This document shows positions 34,218-45,500 of a stretch of 64,000 nucleotides of DNA, in pieces. Each line of letters opens with the position of its first letter. Position 1 is the first letter of the stretch. The notes below the pieces were generated by a model that saw only the letters and a program-made list of their open reading frames with translations, ran no database searches and had not been told where the DNA came from. Source of the stretch: Enoplolaimus lenunculus (lineage: Eukaryota; Nematoda; Enoplea; Enoplida; Thoracostomopsidae). The position numbers were made by a program, and so were the translations under genes. The stretch covers positions 1-64,000 of the forward strand of contig JASANG010003066.1 of NCBI GenBank assembly GCA_030248215.1. The letters run 5' to 3'.

Positions 34218-34345
34218 AAATAAATAAATAAATAAATAAAAAAATAAATAAATAAATAAGTAAATAAATAAATAAAAATAAATAAATAATAAATAAATAA
34301 ATAAATAATAAATAAATAAATAAAATAAATAAATAAATAAATATT
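34218..34345. repeat. (AAAT)n simple repeat
   Basis: AAATAAAT units with few interruptions, about 170 bp after the stop codon of the aminotransferase-like gene. It offers many AATAAA hexamers, so the true polyadenylation site cannot be picked. Confidence 0.95.
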
Positions 34346-34506
34346 AGCTACGGTACCGTCTCCAATTTGCACGAGTTACACGTTTTAAAACGGAACTTGG
34401 AAAAACACGATATAAAACTGGTTCATTCGTAAAAATAGCTGGAGCAAAAACCACTGCAGTATAAATATATTCGAAGCGTAAACAGCCTTAAGCGCCTTGT
34501 GTCTGA

Positions 34507-34803
34507 AGTATAACCGAAGGTCTGCCTCGAGTTTCGGCTCGAAAATCGACTTCTGACTCCGATACAATTTTTACCAGAAGTTGCTGCAATTTACGTAGTG
34601 AAATCTTTTGAAATTTTCTATTGGTACAGTTCAGAGTTTCTATGTACGTTAACTGCCGAGAATTCTCAATGTGAAATTTAAAAACAATTTTTGACAACAC
34701 TTCACAGATTTTACTGTCAAAATTAGGAAATTAAAATAGTAATTTTTGTTACTTAGTTTTGTTTTCTTGACCTGCGGCTCGCCTTTTTTCGGTTGAACCC
34801 TGA
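34507..34803. mobile_element. Decayed CCGG-type hAT element
   Basis: Starts near GTATAACCGAAGGTCTG and ends CGGTTGAACCCTG, inverted relatives of the CAGGGTGCAACC ends. No target duplication is visible. Confidence 0.5.
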
Positions 34804-34925
34804 TGAACACCACAGAATGTGAACAGTCGTCCGGAATTCAATTTTCCAAGCTGCTCAAAGAGCGCTCATGAAACAGGTGTCAAATTGCAATCCAAAATTA
34901 ATGAGATATTCGGCATACATACTAG

Positions 34926-35590
34926 GGCCCACGTTACGATAAAGGCCGTCCCAATTTCCCGGGACAAATATACCCGGAGTGCACACTTACGCGCTCCTGT
35001 TTACATATGCACAGGCAGATATATTTACGTAGGTATATATAATATATATCTGTCCCATCTATCCCATCTGTCCCATCTGTCCCATCTGTCCCAACTGTTT
35101 CAAGTGTCCCAAGTGTGCCATCTGTCCCATCTGTCCCAAGTATCCCAACTGTCCCATCTGTCCCAACTGTCCCATCTATCCCAACTGTCCCATCTGTCCC
35201 AACTGTCTCAAGTGTCCCATCTGGCCCAAGTATCCCAACTGTCCCATCTGTCCCAACTGTCCCATCTGTCCCAAGTGTCCCAACGGTCGCAACTGTCCCA
35301 TCTATCCCATCTGTCCCAACTGTCCCATCTGTCCCGACTGTCTCATCTGTCCCAACTGTCCCATCTGTCCCAAGTGTCCCATCTGTCCCAACTGTTTCAA
35401 GTGTCCCAAGTGTGCCATCTGTCCCAACTGTCCCAAGTATCCCAACTGTCCCATCTGTCCCAAGTGTCCCAACTGTCGCAACTGTCCCATCTGTCCCCCT
35501 GTCTCATCTGTCACAATTATATTTTTGGAATGTACTCCTGGTACATTGCTGTCCCGGGAAAATGGGACGGCCTTTAAAGTAACATTGGCA
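34926..35590. mobile_element. Family-D-type element carrying a decamer minisatellite, perfect 8-bp duplication
   Basis: A 665-bp element from GGCCCACGTTACGATAAAGG to CCTTTAAAGTAACATTGGCA, with a second inverted pair (GTCCCAATTTCCCGGGAC / CCCGGGAAAATGGGAC) just inside. CATACTAG flanks it exactly (34918-34925 and 35591-35598). The centre, about 35045-35505, is a decamer array built on TGTCCCA(T/A)C or TGTCCCAAG. Because 10 is not a multiple of 3, every frame stays open through the array, giving spurious Pro/Ser/Val/Thr or Leu/Ser/His/Gln-rich proteins. Confidence 0.88.
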
Positions 35591-35727
35591 CATACTAGGA
35601 TACCCATACTCATACTTATACACTATAATTTCAAACATTTTACGAGTTGAACGATTTGTGAACGATTTGAAAACGTTGTGGCCTACACAAAACTGGACGG
35701 GTTTAAACTGAACATCTGAAAATATGG

Positions 35728-35870
35728 CTAACGTTATTTTGAGGGGCGTAAACAGTAGTATAAGCATATGGATAACCCTTTCAAATAATAATCTGAAGTT
35801 TAAGCTTTATACACTCTATTGCAGTCCGCAAAAACAGTATTTAGGCTTTTAAAGCAACATGGGACGAGAA
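35728..35870. mobile_element. Family-D remnant
   Basis: TGGCTAACGTTATTTTGAGG then the characteristic GTAACAGTAGTATAAGCATA-like interior in slightly altered form; right end AAAGCAACATGGGAC. Confidence 0.5.
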
Positions 35871-35954
35871 TATTGACATTTTAGCGGCTAGCAAGCAACA
35901 GACCCTCCAACAATTTATATATGCTTTGTTCGTGGTCGCTGATTTCTCAATGAA

Positions 35955-37085
35955 ACTCTATTCACACGTGCACGTTTTTGCTGCGAGAACATGCAGCTGC
36001 AACTTGCACCTGCAAGTTTTGTCCAAAATCACGTTCGAAAAACGCAACTGCAAATAATTCATTAATAATCATAGTTAAGAATTTTAGTTCACCTGTGCGA
36101 ATAATGCGTGCTCCACTAAAATTGGAGTACGGCCTGTGCAATTTTACATCGTCAATTGACGTTTGATTTAGTCCTACGAGTGATAGCAAGCAGTGTTGCT
36201 ATTTCTTAAAAATTTAAAATTATAAAATTTCAATTGACGGCTACTGTCAGTAAAATGAACAGTAACCGTCAATTGCGGATTTTTATGTTACAGTAGCGAG
36301 AGAAGGGTACCTGCGCATGCATCAGTGAATGTAAAAGATGTTTCAATATGTTCGGGTAGTTGTAGATCGAAATTTGTAAAATTTGACAGCAGGTGTAATG
36401 TCAACTCATGTTCTGGTTCACTTCGGAATGACTAGAGTTAATATTTAAACTGCAGTTGTCAATTGTTGTTAATATTGCCATTTCTTGTATTGCTAAAAAT
36501 AAACGCCTATACATGAAATAATAAAATCACAGCAGCCGTCAATTGAGACCACGTTAATTACAGCAGACGTCAATTGAATTTTCATATTGTTAATCTATCC
36601 CCTTGACCAATAATTATAGGAATAATTTCCATAGCTTTTTTTAGAAGTTTAGTAATCTGATTTATAAATAAAAGTATTTTTCAACTAAAATTAATTCAAC
36701 AAATGCCAACGGTGCAGTTTAGTATCTAAGACGCCATCAATTCAATTTATATCAAGTGAAGCGTTTACAGTCGCTGCCCTAAAAATTCTGCGTTCTTAAA
36801 ATTTTTTTGTTAAATACTTAAATCAAGTAGCCCAACTGTAGATTCGAAATTTTTAATGGACAGTAGTTGCCAATTGAAATGATTTTGAAAAACAGCAAAA
36901 GGTATGCGTCAATTGACGATGTAAAATTCCACAGGCCGTACTCAAATTAAAGCGGAGCACGCATAACCATGTTCACTAAATTTATCGCAGCCGCTTTCTC
37001 ATTGGCTGATGAAAAAGATGCAAATTTTGCGTGCTATTTGCAGCTGCAAGTTCGCGCAGCAAAAACTTGCATGTGTGAGTAAAGC
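35955..37085. mobile_element. 1.1-kb foldback element with CAATTGACG subrepeats
   Basis: About 210-bp inverted ends: the left one reads CACACGTGCACGTTTTTGCTG and includes GAGTACGGCCTGTG and ATCGTCAATTGACG; the right one (about 36900-37080) is its inverse. Between them at least five more CAATTGACG or CGTCAATTG words are scattered at 36230-36575. No target duplication or reading frame was found. It is a non-autonomous DNA element of unknown superfamily. Confidence 0.75.
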
Positions 37086-37404
37086 ATGAAGCAATAAACA
37101 GCATTTAATATTCTCAATTTCTAAACCAATTACTCATCAGATAGATTTCGCTTCACAAAAGACGAGTAAAAATTTATTAACAGCAAATAAAAATAATCAT
37201 ATCTCAAAAATACAGTTGACGTTGAAAATAACGACACATTTCAAATTAGAGACAGATTAATTAATAATTATTCCTTTTAAGTTACTATATTTTCATATAA
37301 AAAATTCGCTAAAATTTTGACACGTTTTCCCAATTTTGATTACAAAACCAATTAAAATTCAGACTACTTTACGTTTCAAATCTATACTAAAACAATTATA
37401 AGCC

Positions 37405-37548
37405 GTACGACCAACGTAAAAACAGAGTCGTAACAGTAGTATAAACATATTTCTAAGCCTAACGTAAGCCTAGTCGAAGGATTTAGCTCGTTTTTTTACA
37501 GTACCGCAAACAATCGTTCCGCCCATGATCTTTACATGAGCCACCCGT
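37405..37548. mobile_element. Family-D remnant
   Basis: GTCGTAACAGTAGTATAAAC at the left and CGTTCCGCCCATGATCTTTACAT at the right (21 bases shown across two motifs of the family): one GTTAC-type end and one GGAAC-type end in the same copy, a hybrid. Confidence 0.55.
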
Positions 37549-37636
37549 ACTTAAAAATACGCTCTCCATTCAATAAAATTTGTGCGAAAATTTTTTAGGC
37601 AAAATGACAAATCCATCTGGCAAAGTCTTGTCACTA

Positions 37637-37860
37637 TACTGTAAACTTAGATGAGTTGATTTAATCAAATCAGCGAGCGAATAGGTCATTTCTGGTTATT
37701 TCTGAGTTAATAACAGTAAACATTATCTCACCGTGAGTTGGTTTAATTCCGGTTGAGTAATTAATTAACTCAGAATAAGTTTAATCAATTTAGAATTCGG
37801 AGTTCTGAAAGACCTAATTGAGAGCTTAGACTTCTGAGTGGATTCAACTCTCAACTTTGT
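37637..37860. mobile_element. Family-B MITE
   Basis: Begins TACTGTAAACTTAGATGAG and contains GAGTAATTAATTAACTCAG. The right terminus has decayed. Confidence 0.6.
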
Positions 37861-38357
37861 CTATTCAGCTATTTTGTCTATGAACACATATTACGGTTGC
37901 TAAAGGCTTAAAAAGTCTAATTGAAATGCTACAGTAATACAAGAACTACATTCATAGCATAGACATCTTGTTGCTTTCTTGCTCGCCTTGCTCTGAGGCG
38001 TTCGGGCAGGGTTATATTTTCTCCGTGCATATCTTAGTGAAAGATATGACAATTTCGGGCTAGTATTGCGACAGTATACTTCTTACGGTATATACTTGTT
38101 TACTTGAGCACACTTAAATCAACCTGAGCCTAAGCATGACAATCAGATCATGTTTAAGCCTTGACCTAAGCCTGAGCCGGTAAGAATCTCATAATACAAA
38201 CCCTGTGCGGGGAACTTTCTCCTTCTAAATTAATACTAGTGGCTGAGAACTAAACAAATACCAATCCTACACAACCTGCAAACCGCGACTATCGCATTCG
38301 AATTCTGGGGTTAAATATCCCTCCCACGCGGCTTTGTATACGTCCCTGCGATACGTA

Positions 38358-38363
38358 TTTATT
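38358..38363 (-). promoter_or_regulatory. Poly(A) signal for DNPH1
   Basis: AATAAA on the minus strand about 52 bases after the stop codon at 38415, a usual distance for a short 3' UTR. Confidence 0.65.
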
Positions 38364-38414
38364 TCGGGAATGTCAATTTCCACACCGCGTACACAAATTA
38401 CCGGAAACGACGCA

Positions 38415-40761
38415 TTATAAACTACGCCATCCGTATTTGTTGATACAGTCCAATAGTTTTGGCTTCAGTTCGGCAAACTGACTATAGTATAGAACTGTAA
38501 AATTGTCACCAACAGCCCCTGCAATCATTGCGGACAAATCTGAAACGTTAAAACAGACTCGTAGACAGGTTAAACGGAATCAAACACCATAGGAATGAAG
38601 ATGGTCATTTTGTTAATTTCACAGGAGTTACAAGTGGGGCCAAAACTTTGCTTTGGAAGGCAAAATTTTTCTAGCGGGTCCGGTCTCAGTAACACCTGTG
38701 TCTACGGTACGAAGACTGCAAGCAAAACAGTTTAGCTAGCCGCGCGTACTGTAGTAACCCGAATAACAGGGGGGACTGGTAATTATTTGTTAGTCCAAAA
38801 TCGGTCAGTAGAAGTTTAAACGGAAGTCCTCGCGCAATTTCCACATCAAAATTCCCAAAAATTCTACGAAATCCTTACTGCAAGGAGCCTCGGCAGGTCT
38901 ATAGAGACAAATTATTGGCGTTTTTTGTACATGAGCGCAGCCAATTTCGTATCCAACACCAAGCGACGGTTGTGTAACTTCAGCGACCACAACTGAAAAC
39001 CGTTATGATATCGACATTGAACGGCCATAAAAATGCTGGTCCATGTGTAGAACAAGGCTGTAACAGTAGCGCAAGCATATTCCTATCGTAAGCGTAAGTC
39101 CAAGCTTAAGCGTAATATAGCTTACACCTAAGTCTAAGCCTAAGATAAAATAGTCTAAAGCTTATGCTTTTACTGTATTGCAGTTCCGCAGGAAAAACGT
39201 TAAAACGTTCCGTCGCTGATCTTTACACGGCCCGAAATATTTCATTTACCAGATAGAATACTGCAACAGAAGGCATATTGAAAGCTCACACTGTGATAGG
39301 GGCTACACTTGCGTCAGCGTATGGCTAAGAAGCCCTTTGGACATCTATATTATTAAAGCTGGCATGCCCAACATACGTAATTCAGACAGCGTTCCAGCTT
39401 TTCTTTTTAGTGAAACAAAAACTATTACACGAAAGTTATATTAACTACAAATTTTACCCGGTGATGTTTCGAACCCATCCAGTGTTGTACAAAGCAGTGC
39501 GGAACGTTTTAGGCAACAAATAAACGAGCGAAGGTCCAAATATGATAAGTAGGTTTCAAATATTGTAACCACGTTGACTAGTAAACACTATTTTATAAAT
39601 GTTCAACTACGCAATGGGCCAAGTGACTATTTGCAGCTAAATAGGCTCTTTACTCGCATTCAATTAAAAAAACTGGTGCACATATTTTTCAGTTTTAAAT
39701 ATAGTGACCCGAATAAGAGGTGGGGACTGATATTTATTTGGCCTCTCCAGAGAGTATCTCCATTGTTATTCGGTTACAGACTGTGATTTATATTCAACCA
39801 GCCCTCCGCCACCCTTCCTCACTGATATATATCCCGTATTGCAGCTATATATCCGCTGAATTAAACGTTTTTTGCCTTGCATCAAAAGCTTGAGCGATAA
39901 TGCATGGTTATACTTTGGAATGTTACTTTAAAAAGTTAAGTACGCTTTAAAGTTTCGAACTCAAGTTTATTTCGTACTGGAGTTATTAATGCGCTTCAAT
40001 TAGCGATAATTGACATTTATGGACTCAAATTAGGGTTTAGGGATTATATCCGCTTACGGACACTATTAGGGATACAGACTCTTATTGACTGGGTCTTAAA
40101 ATGGGGACCCCTCTTATTACACCCTCTTATTCGGGTCACTATAGTACTACCGAAGCTCTCGCAGCCGGAATATTTTGTTTTGAGAAGAATTAAAAGCAGG
40201 TTAACAACTGTTCATATGCTTACCATCACATTGTTTCAACTTCACCATATCACTTTCATATATCAATTTATCTCGTTCGGCTTGTGTTCGAACTAAAACA
40301 GTAAAAAAGTTTATCCATAAACACGAAGCGTTTATATAAATCAAAATCGTAAACGCTAGCGAACAAGCTCGCATTCTGAAAGGGTGCCACCGGAAAAAAA
40401 TACCGGAGGCGGAGGTCAACGAAATTTGCCAGAGGTGAAGCGAAATTAAGTAGTAAAAATTATAAATAATATGGTAATTTTAGCCAATATCTGCAATATT
40501 ATGTTTAAGTTGTTTGATTTTACGTTAATTTTCTGCGAAATCCCGGAAATTCTTAAGTGAAGATGGTGACAAAAGTAAAATGAAACGCGCTAAACAGATA
40601 TAGAAATTAATACCTTCTAGTAATTCGTTTTCTTGTAGCGTTGGATTTCCCACGTGTTCCGTCAAAACATCAAAATGTTCCTTTAGATACGTGATAATGG
40701 TGCGGTACAGCTTAACATCTTGCTGACCGGCACGAATACTTCCGGCAAAATATACTTTCAT
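38415..40761 (-). CDS. DNPH1: 2'-deoxynucleoside 5'-phosphate N-hydrolase 1 (DNPH1/Rcl), four exons
   Basis: Cleaves the N-glycosidic bond of deoxynucleoside 5'-monophosphates, including hydroxymethyl-dUMP, to base and deoxyribose 5-phosphate; a nucleotide-pool sanitiser. Exons: 40761-40614, 40292-40224, 38992-38879, 38539-38415. All junctions are GT-AG, phases agree, and the product is 151 residues (human 174). The N-terminus starts directly at the core strand, MKVYFAGSIRAGQQD, matching YFCGSIRGG of mammals. Then DVLTEHV, YESDMVKL with Asp64 (rat Asp69), VAEVTQPSLGVGYEIG with the catalytic Glu88 (rat Glu93), ICLYRP, and NLSAMIAG with Ser113 (rat Ser117). All catalytic and phosphate-binding residues I can place are present. 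Intron 2 holds family D and E elements, and a small MITE ends 28 bases before the ATG. Confidence 0.93.
39037..39234. mobile_element. Family-D element in DNPH1 intron 2
   Basis: Begins GGTCCATGTGTAGAACAAGG, holds GTAACAGTAGCGCAAGCATA and CCTAAG words, and ends GTTCCGTCGCTGATCTTTACA followed by CGGCC. Target duplication decayed. Confidence 0.6.
39701..40143. mobile_element. Family-E MITE, complete, in DNPH1 intron 2
   Basis: About 443 bp from ATAGTGACCCGAATAAGAGG to CCTCTTATTCGGGTCACTAT, perfect inverted ends of at least 18 bp with TA at both borders, as for a Tc1/mariner-type MITE. Best-preserved copy of the family here; no coding potential. Confidence 0.85.
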
Positions 40762-40789
40762 CACTAGTATTATCTTATGTGTAGTAGTG

Positions 40790-40903
40790 ATGGGCATCGG
40801 ATATTTTTTCATATCCGGTAATTCTTGCCGGATATCCGTATATATCAGGATACACGTTTCATTTCGGATACATATCCGGATATTTTTCATATCCGGTGCC
40901 CAT
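40790..40903. mobile_element. Short hAT-like MITE just upstream of DNPH1
   Basis: A 114-bp element with inverted ends ATGGGCATCGGATAT and ATATCCGGTGCCCAT and an interior of (A/T)TATCCGG words. Flanking octamers TAGTAGTG and TTGTAATG agree at six of eight. It lies 28 bases 5' of the DNPH1 ATG, hence in the 5' UTR or promoter. Confidence 0.75.
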
Positions 40904-40964
40904 TTGTAATGTGTAGGCAAGCAATAAAGGGGTTGATGTAATCGGATATACCATAAGCGGATTA

Positions 40965-41450
40965 TAGTGACCCGAATAAGAACTGATATTTATTTTGCCT
41001 CTCCAGAGGGTACCCCCACCTGTTAGTCGGATATGGACTGTTACTTATTTTTAACCCGTTGAATTACGTTTATTTGTCGTGTATCAAAAGCTTGATTGAT
41101 AATGCAACGTTATACTTAGGAATGTACCTACTTTCAAAAAAGTATGCTTTGAAATTTCGAACGGAACTTCATTCGGTCTTATAGTAACATAAAAGCACTA
41201 CAATAATTGACGTCCGCTTACGGCCTTTTATTAGGGATCCGATCTCCTATTGATTGGGACTCAAAATGGGGACCCCCTTATTCAAGTCACTTAGTATGGA
41301 TAGCTTGGTCTTGGAGTTATATAAAAGCACTACAATAATTGACGTATACAGACTCTATCCGCTTACGGCCTTTTATTAGGGATCCGGTCTCCTATTGATT
41401 GGGACTCAAAATGGGGACCCCCTTATTCAAGTCACTTAGTACGGATAGCA
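40965..41450. mobile_element. Family-E element with a duplicated 3' part
   Basis: ATAGTGACCCGAATAAGAAC opens the copy. The segment from TATAAAAGCACTACAATAA to CCCCCTTATTCAAGTCACTT appears twice in a row (about 41188-41292 and 41320-41432), a local tandem duplication of the right end. Confidence 0.65.
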
Positions 41451-41558
41451 ATCAAAATGCTAGCCAGAGGCCACGTGATGCGGTGTTCCTAAAAACGTTT
41501 TGATTCTTTGCATTTCAAACCTCGAAATTGTTTGTAACAGAAATGCGGTTGTATCCAG

Positions 41559-42300
41559 CAGGGTACAACCGGAGGTCCGTCTCCGGCTCCGATAGAAAAT
41601 CGGGGTCCAGTTCCGGCAGAATTTTTGCCGGAGGTTCCGGTAGTAAAATTTTGCAAGATTTATCTGTTAGCGCGTTTCGTTTTACTTTTGTCACAATTTT
41701 CAGGAAAAAATTTTCGAGAAAACTAGCGTAAAACCAAATAACTTAACAACATATTGCAGATATTGACTAAAATTAACTAATTAACCATCATTTTTACTAC
41801 CTAATTTCGCCTCACCTCCGGCAATTTTCGTTGACCTCCGGCTCCGGTATTTAGCACCTCCGATTGCAGTTTGACAAATATATTCAATTGCAATGTAGCT
41901 AAAAATATCGGAGCCGGAATGTTTGTAGTTTCACTTAGTTGACACCCCTCGAATTCGTGTTCACTGGCAGTCGTTGAGATCGCGATGGTTTTCATAGGCA
42001 AATAGAGTGAAATCTATAAATATTTTTTGGAAAGATTTCCGAAATTTCCAAGAAACCCAACGTGAAACGAAACAACTTAACATATTGCAGATACTGGCTA
42101 AAATTCAGTAATTAAACATCATATTTACTACCTCTCCTCTCCTCCGGCTCTCCAGCAAGTTTAATTGACCTCCGACTCCGGCATTCATCACCTCTAGTTC
42201 CACCCTGCCAGATATGTATTCAATTGCAATTGTAGTTAAAAATACCGGTGCCCGTTTCCCTACAATACCGGGGCCGGATGTTAACGAAACTTGCCCAAGC
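41559..42300. mobile_element. Cluster of CCGG-type hAT fragments
   Basis: CAGGGTACAACCGGAGGTCC at 41559 starts one copy. GGCTCCGGTATTTAGCACCTC, in two family words, near 41838 and a CTAGTTCCACCCTG end near 42208 mark others. Several overlapping, decayed copies; no single boundary pair can be trusted. Confidence 0.5.
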
Positions 42301-42599
42301 TACATGTGAGGCGAAATAGGTAGTAAACGATGATAAATCAAAATTTTACTGGTTTTATACGCTGAACTTCTGCCAATGTTAAAAGTAAAACCAAACGCGC
42401 AAAACAGATAAATTCTGCAAAAGTATGCAAATTTGAATAATTCCGAAATTTAAATATTGCGTACACCCCGGCTAGAGTCTCTCCAGGATTTTGCAAAAAC
42501 GCCACACACTTCATAACAAAATTTACCATATCCACAGCCAAGCCCAAATTTTATTGTTGGTTAGATAAAATGCCATATGGATAAAAATATACGGGAAAG

Positions 42600-45500
42600 T
42601 TGGTCGACGTTCTCGCATGTGGCTGGCAATTTTGGAACCACTGCTTTTCTTCCTATTTGATAGGTACACGCTCACAACCGTAGACTCCAAACTTTACTGA
42701 ACGCGATGAAAACAATTTGATTGACAAAGTAACGAACTATCAGAAACGTATAAATTTTGGTTTAGTTGAAAAACTCTTAAAAACAAAATAAAAGCAAATT
42801 GCAACTTGAATCCAGGATGGACGCAAGATAGGTTAACGCTCAACATCAGCCAATCTAATGTTCTTTCTTACAGTATTTTTACAAACACTGTTGATAAACG
42901 TGCATCCTGGTGGAAGCTAAACAACCAAAATCCATCAGACTACAGGTCGAAAGCGGGCTCAAACCTTTTTTAAAATCTGTCACAATGCAAAAAAAGCATG
43001 GAAAAAATTAACAAACCCACACTTGACAAAACGCACACTTTCGATCCGCAGCCTGAGGCAACAAATGATCGCTAACAAACCATTCGATGGTACAACAACG
43101 ACAACCTCCAATATAGCCAAAACAGCACGGTTAGCGATATCCTCTGCCTGTATCGGCAACTGCCCTCCAACTACTCCGCTGTCGAAAAACCACAGCACAA
43201 CCTCAACAGCTGAACAACGTGCACCGCGTACCACCGGCTCAAAAACTTCGCCAGAACTTTGTTCAATGTTGTTGAATTGACGCCCGGACCTAGCATTGAC
43301 ACAACAGCTACTTCATTCAACGCATTTTTCATCAAGAAACAAAACGTATAAGACACTGCGTTGGGTATTAGACCAATATTCGTCCCAACTACCACACACA
43401 ATCTTTGTCGCTCGCCATACACATTGGTCAATGACTCCCTGATATTGCGACGGCTCAGAGCCACAAACACCGAATGTTATTCCGAATAAATACCGGAGCA
43501 CCGATAAACACAGAACATTTTCAAGTTTTACAAGAAAAAAAAAGCAGAAAAGCGCGTATTCTAGATTGCCAAATACTATTATTTTCTAGCTTGCGCGATG
43601 AGAAGTAATAAATAGACCCAACATCAGAAAGAAAATGTTCTGCGTAACACTTGCATTGCCACAAAATACAACACGATGGGAACAGGAATTGCTATTGCGC
43701 TTAAGTTTCACAACGTATCATGAAACTAACAAGGCAAACGGGAAAGGAAACGATACGTACAACAAACAAACAAACAAAAAAACCGTTATAGGTAAAGTAT
43801 CCTAGAGAAATGTTTCGTTATTATTTTAAAATTAAACAAATTACACTTACTGTTGGCGTTCCAGCTTTAATAATATAATTGTACATAACTTAGCACTAAA
43901 TTAAACGCTCAAATTGAATTCAGTGCAAAATACGAGCGAATAAATTACCGCGACATTTCTTGCACTCCAAATTAATTAGCAACTTCACTAATGCTAGCTA
44001 AAGACTTAATACTTGAAACGAAACTTTGCTAATAATACCAAAGTAAATTTACACACATAGGGCCGACAGATATAAGCAAATGACAGACGTACACAAAGTA
44101 TAAAAATGACAGAGGCAAATTTCTGAACAAAATCAATACGTATTCAATGATGCACCTGAAAACGGATACACAAAAAGCAAAAGTAGTATTTTACCATGGC
44201 AGAGACAGATATAAAATTAAAATTATGCGTTGTTCACAGTAAGTTTGTCAACGACGCTCCAAATCTCTTACAGACCACAACTGTTACGAAGCCATCGCAA
44301 AATGGGCGTCGCAACAGTCGTGGCCTATAAGCGATTTTGTGGCACCGTTGATAAAATGATTGCAAACGGGGCATTAGTGAATTAATTAAATTTAAAATTG
44401 AAATTATAGAATTACAACATACTCCTCGGCAGTCGGCAAAATCCATTTTCAGTTGCAACACCGACCCCCGACTTAATACGTATCATGTGGAACACAGCAA
44501 ATGAACGAGTCGTACCCTGAAACCGGGCACTATAAAGTTGAATCACACTCATTCAGATTACATTATATATATACTACACGTACATAAGGCTACACAAAAT
44601 AATTTGGCTCAAATGACTGCCTGCACATACATATACGAAGATACGTTCACGTTACGCATATATACTTCGGTGGTCTTACAGCTTTACTTTGCTTTTCCTA
44701 TAATGCATATAAAAATTCCGCGAGTAACGTGGGGGGTGATATTAGCAGCACAGCGTTACTTACAAAATTTCAAAACAAGGGCTACAGACTTAATCTGGAC
44801 AAGTGCTAGACTTTTTCAAGTTACAAAATCTTGTTGCAAACAAAAGCAAGCAAACCACAGATTTTGTATATACGTATTAATATTTATATATGCGTAAATT
44901 TGTTGAATAACAGGAATGTATGCAATTACAGCAGTGAACTGCGCGGACGACATAGCATGCATGCATGCTAGCCTAGTTTAGCTTGCTAGCTAACAAAATA
45001 TAAACTGTAACGCATAAATTGCGTTCGTACATATACTACGGCGAAGTTAATCCAAAACAATCACAAAACACGACAATTATTTAAATTTCAACATATATTC
45101 AATAGACATGAACAAGATAGCAGCCGTTCAAACACCCTTTAAAATTTATGAATTAATGAAAAGTCGATTCTTCGGAACGTAACATTAAATTTTACACAAC
45201 AGGTCATTTTTTTCAAAAATTGTGTCTACATTTAAAACCAACACCTATGAATGACGTATAACAATGGATGATGTACCTATGGTTTTGTTGAACAAATTGG
45301 TAAAAGAATATTGCCGTTCTTTGCAAGGTGCAATCGGAATTACGATTCCGATAAGAATTCCGATTCAAAACGAATTTCGATTCTGATTCCACAACCAATC
45401 GGAATTTCCACAATTTAATTTTAGACCTACTTGTTGTGACATGTTGTATAAAAATTCTGCATCATTTATCTATTAAATTGTTTTCGATAAGTTAACTTAT

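Noticed and set aside
34133-34372. Tyr/Leu/Phe/Ile-rich frame on the minus strand
   Set aside because: Product of the (AAAT)n repeat.
34819-35582. A 252-codon frame rich in Leu-Ser-His-Gln and an overlapping Pro-Ser-Val frame
   Set aside because: Both are generated by the decamer minisatellite, are open in several frames at once, and lie inside a transposon with target duplications.
42980-43501. Cluster of 60-100-codon frames on both strands in a G/C-richer patch
   Set aside because: No family resemblance, no consistent splice sites, and overlapping frames on both strands.
44538-44897. 119-codon plus-strand frame
   Set aside because: AT-driven composition, no domain, no splice partners; likely chance.
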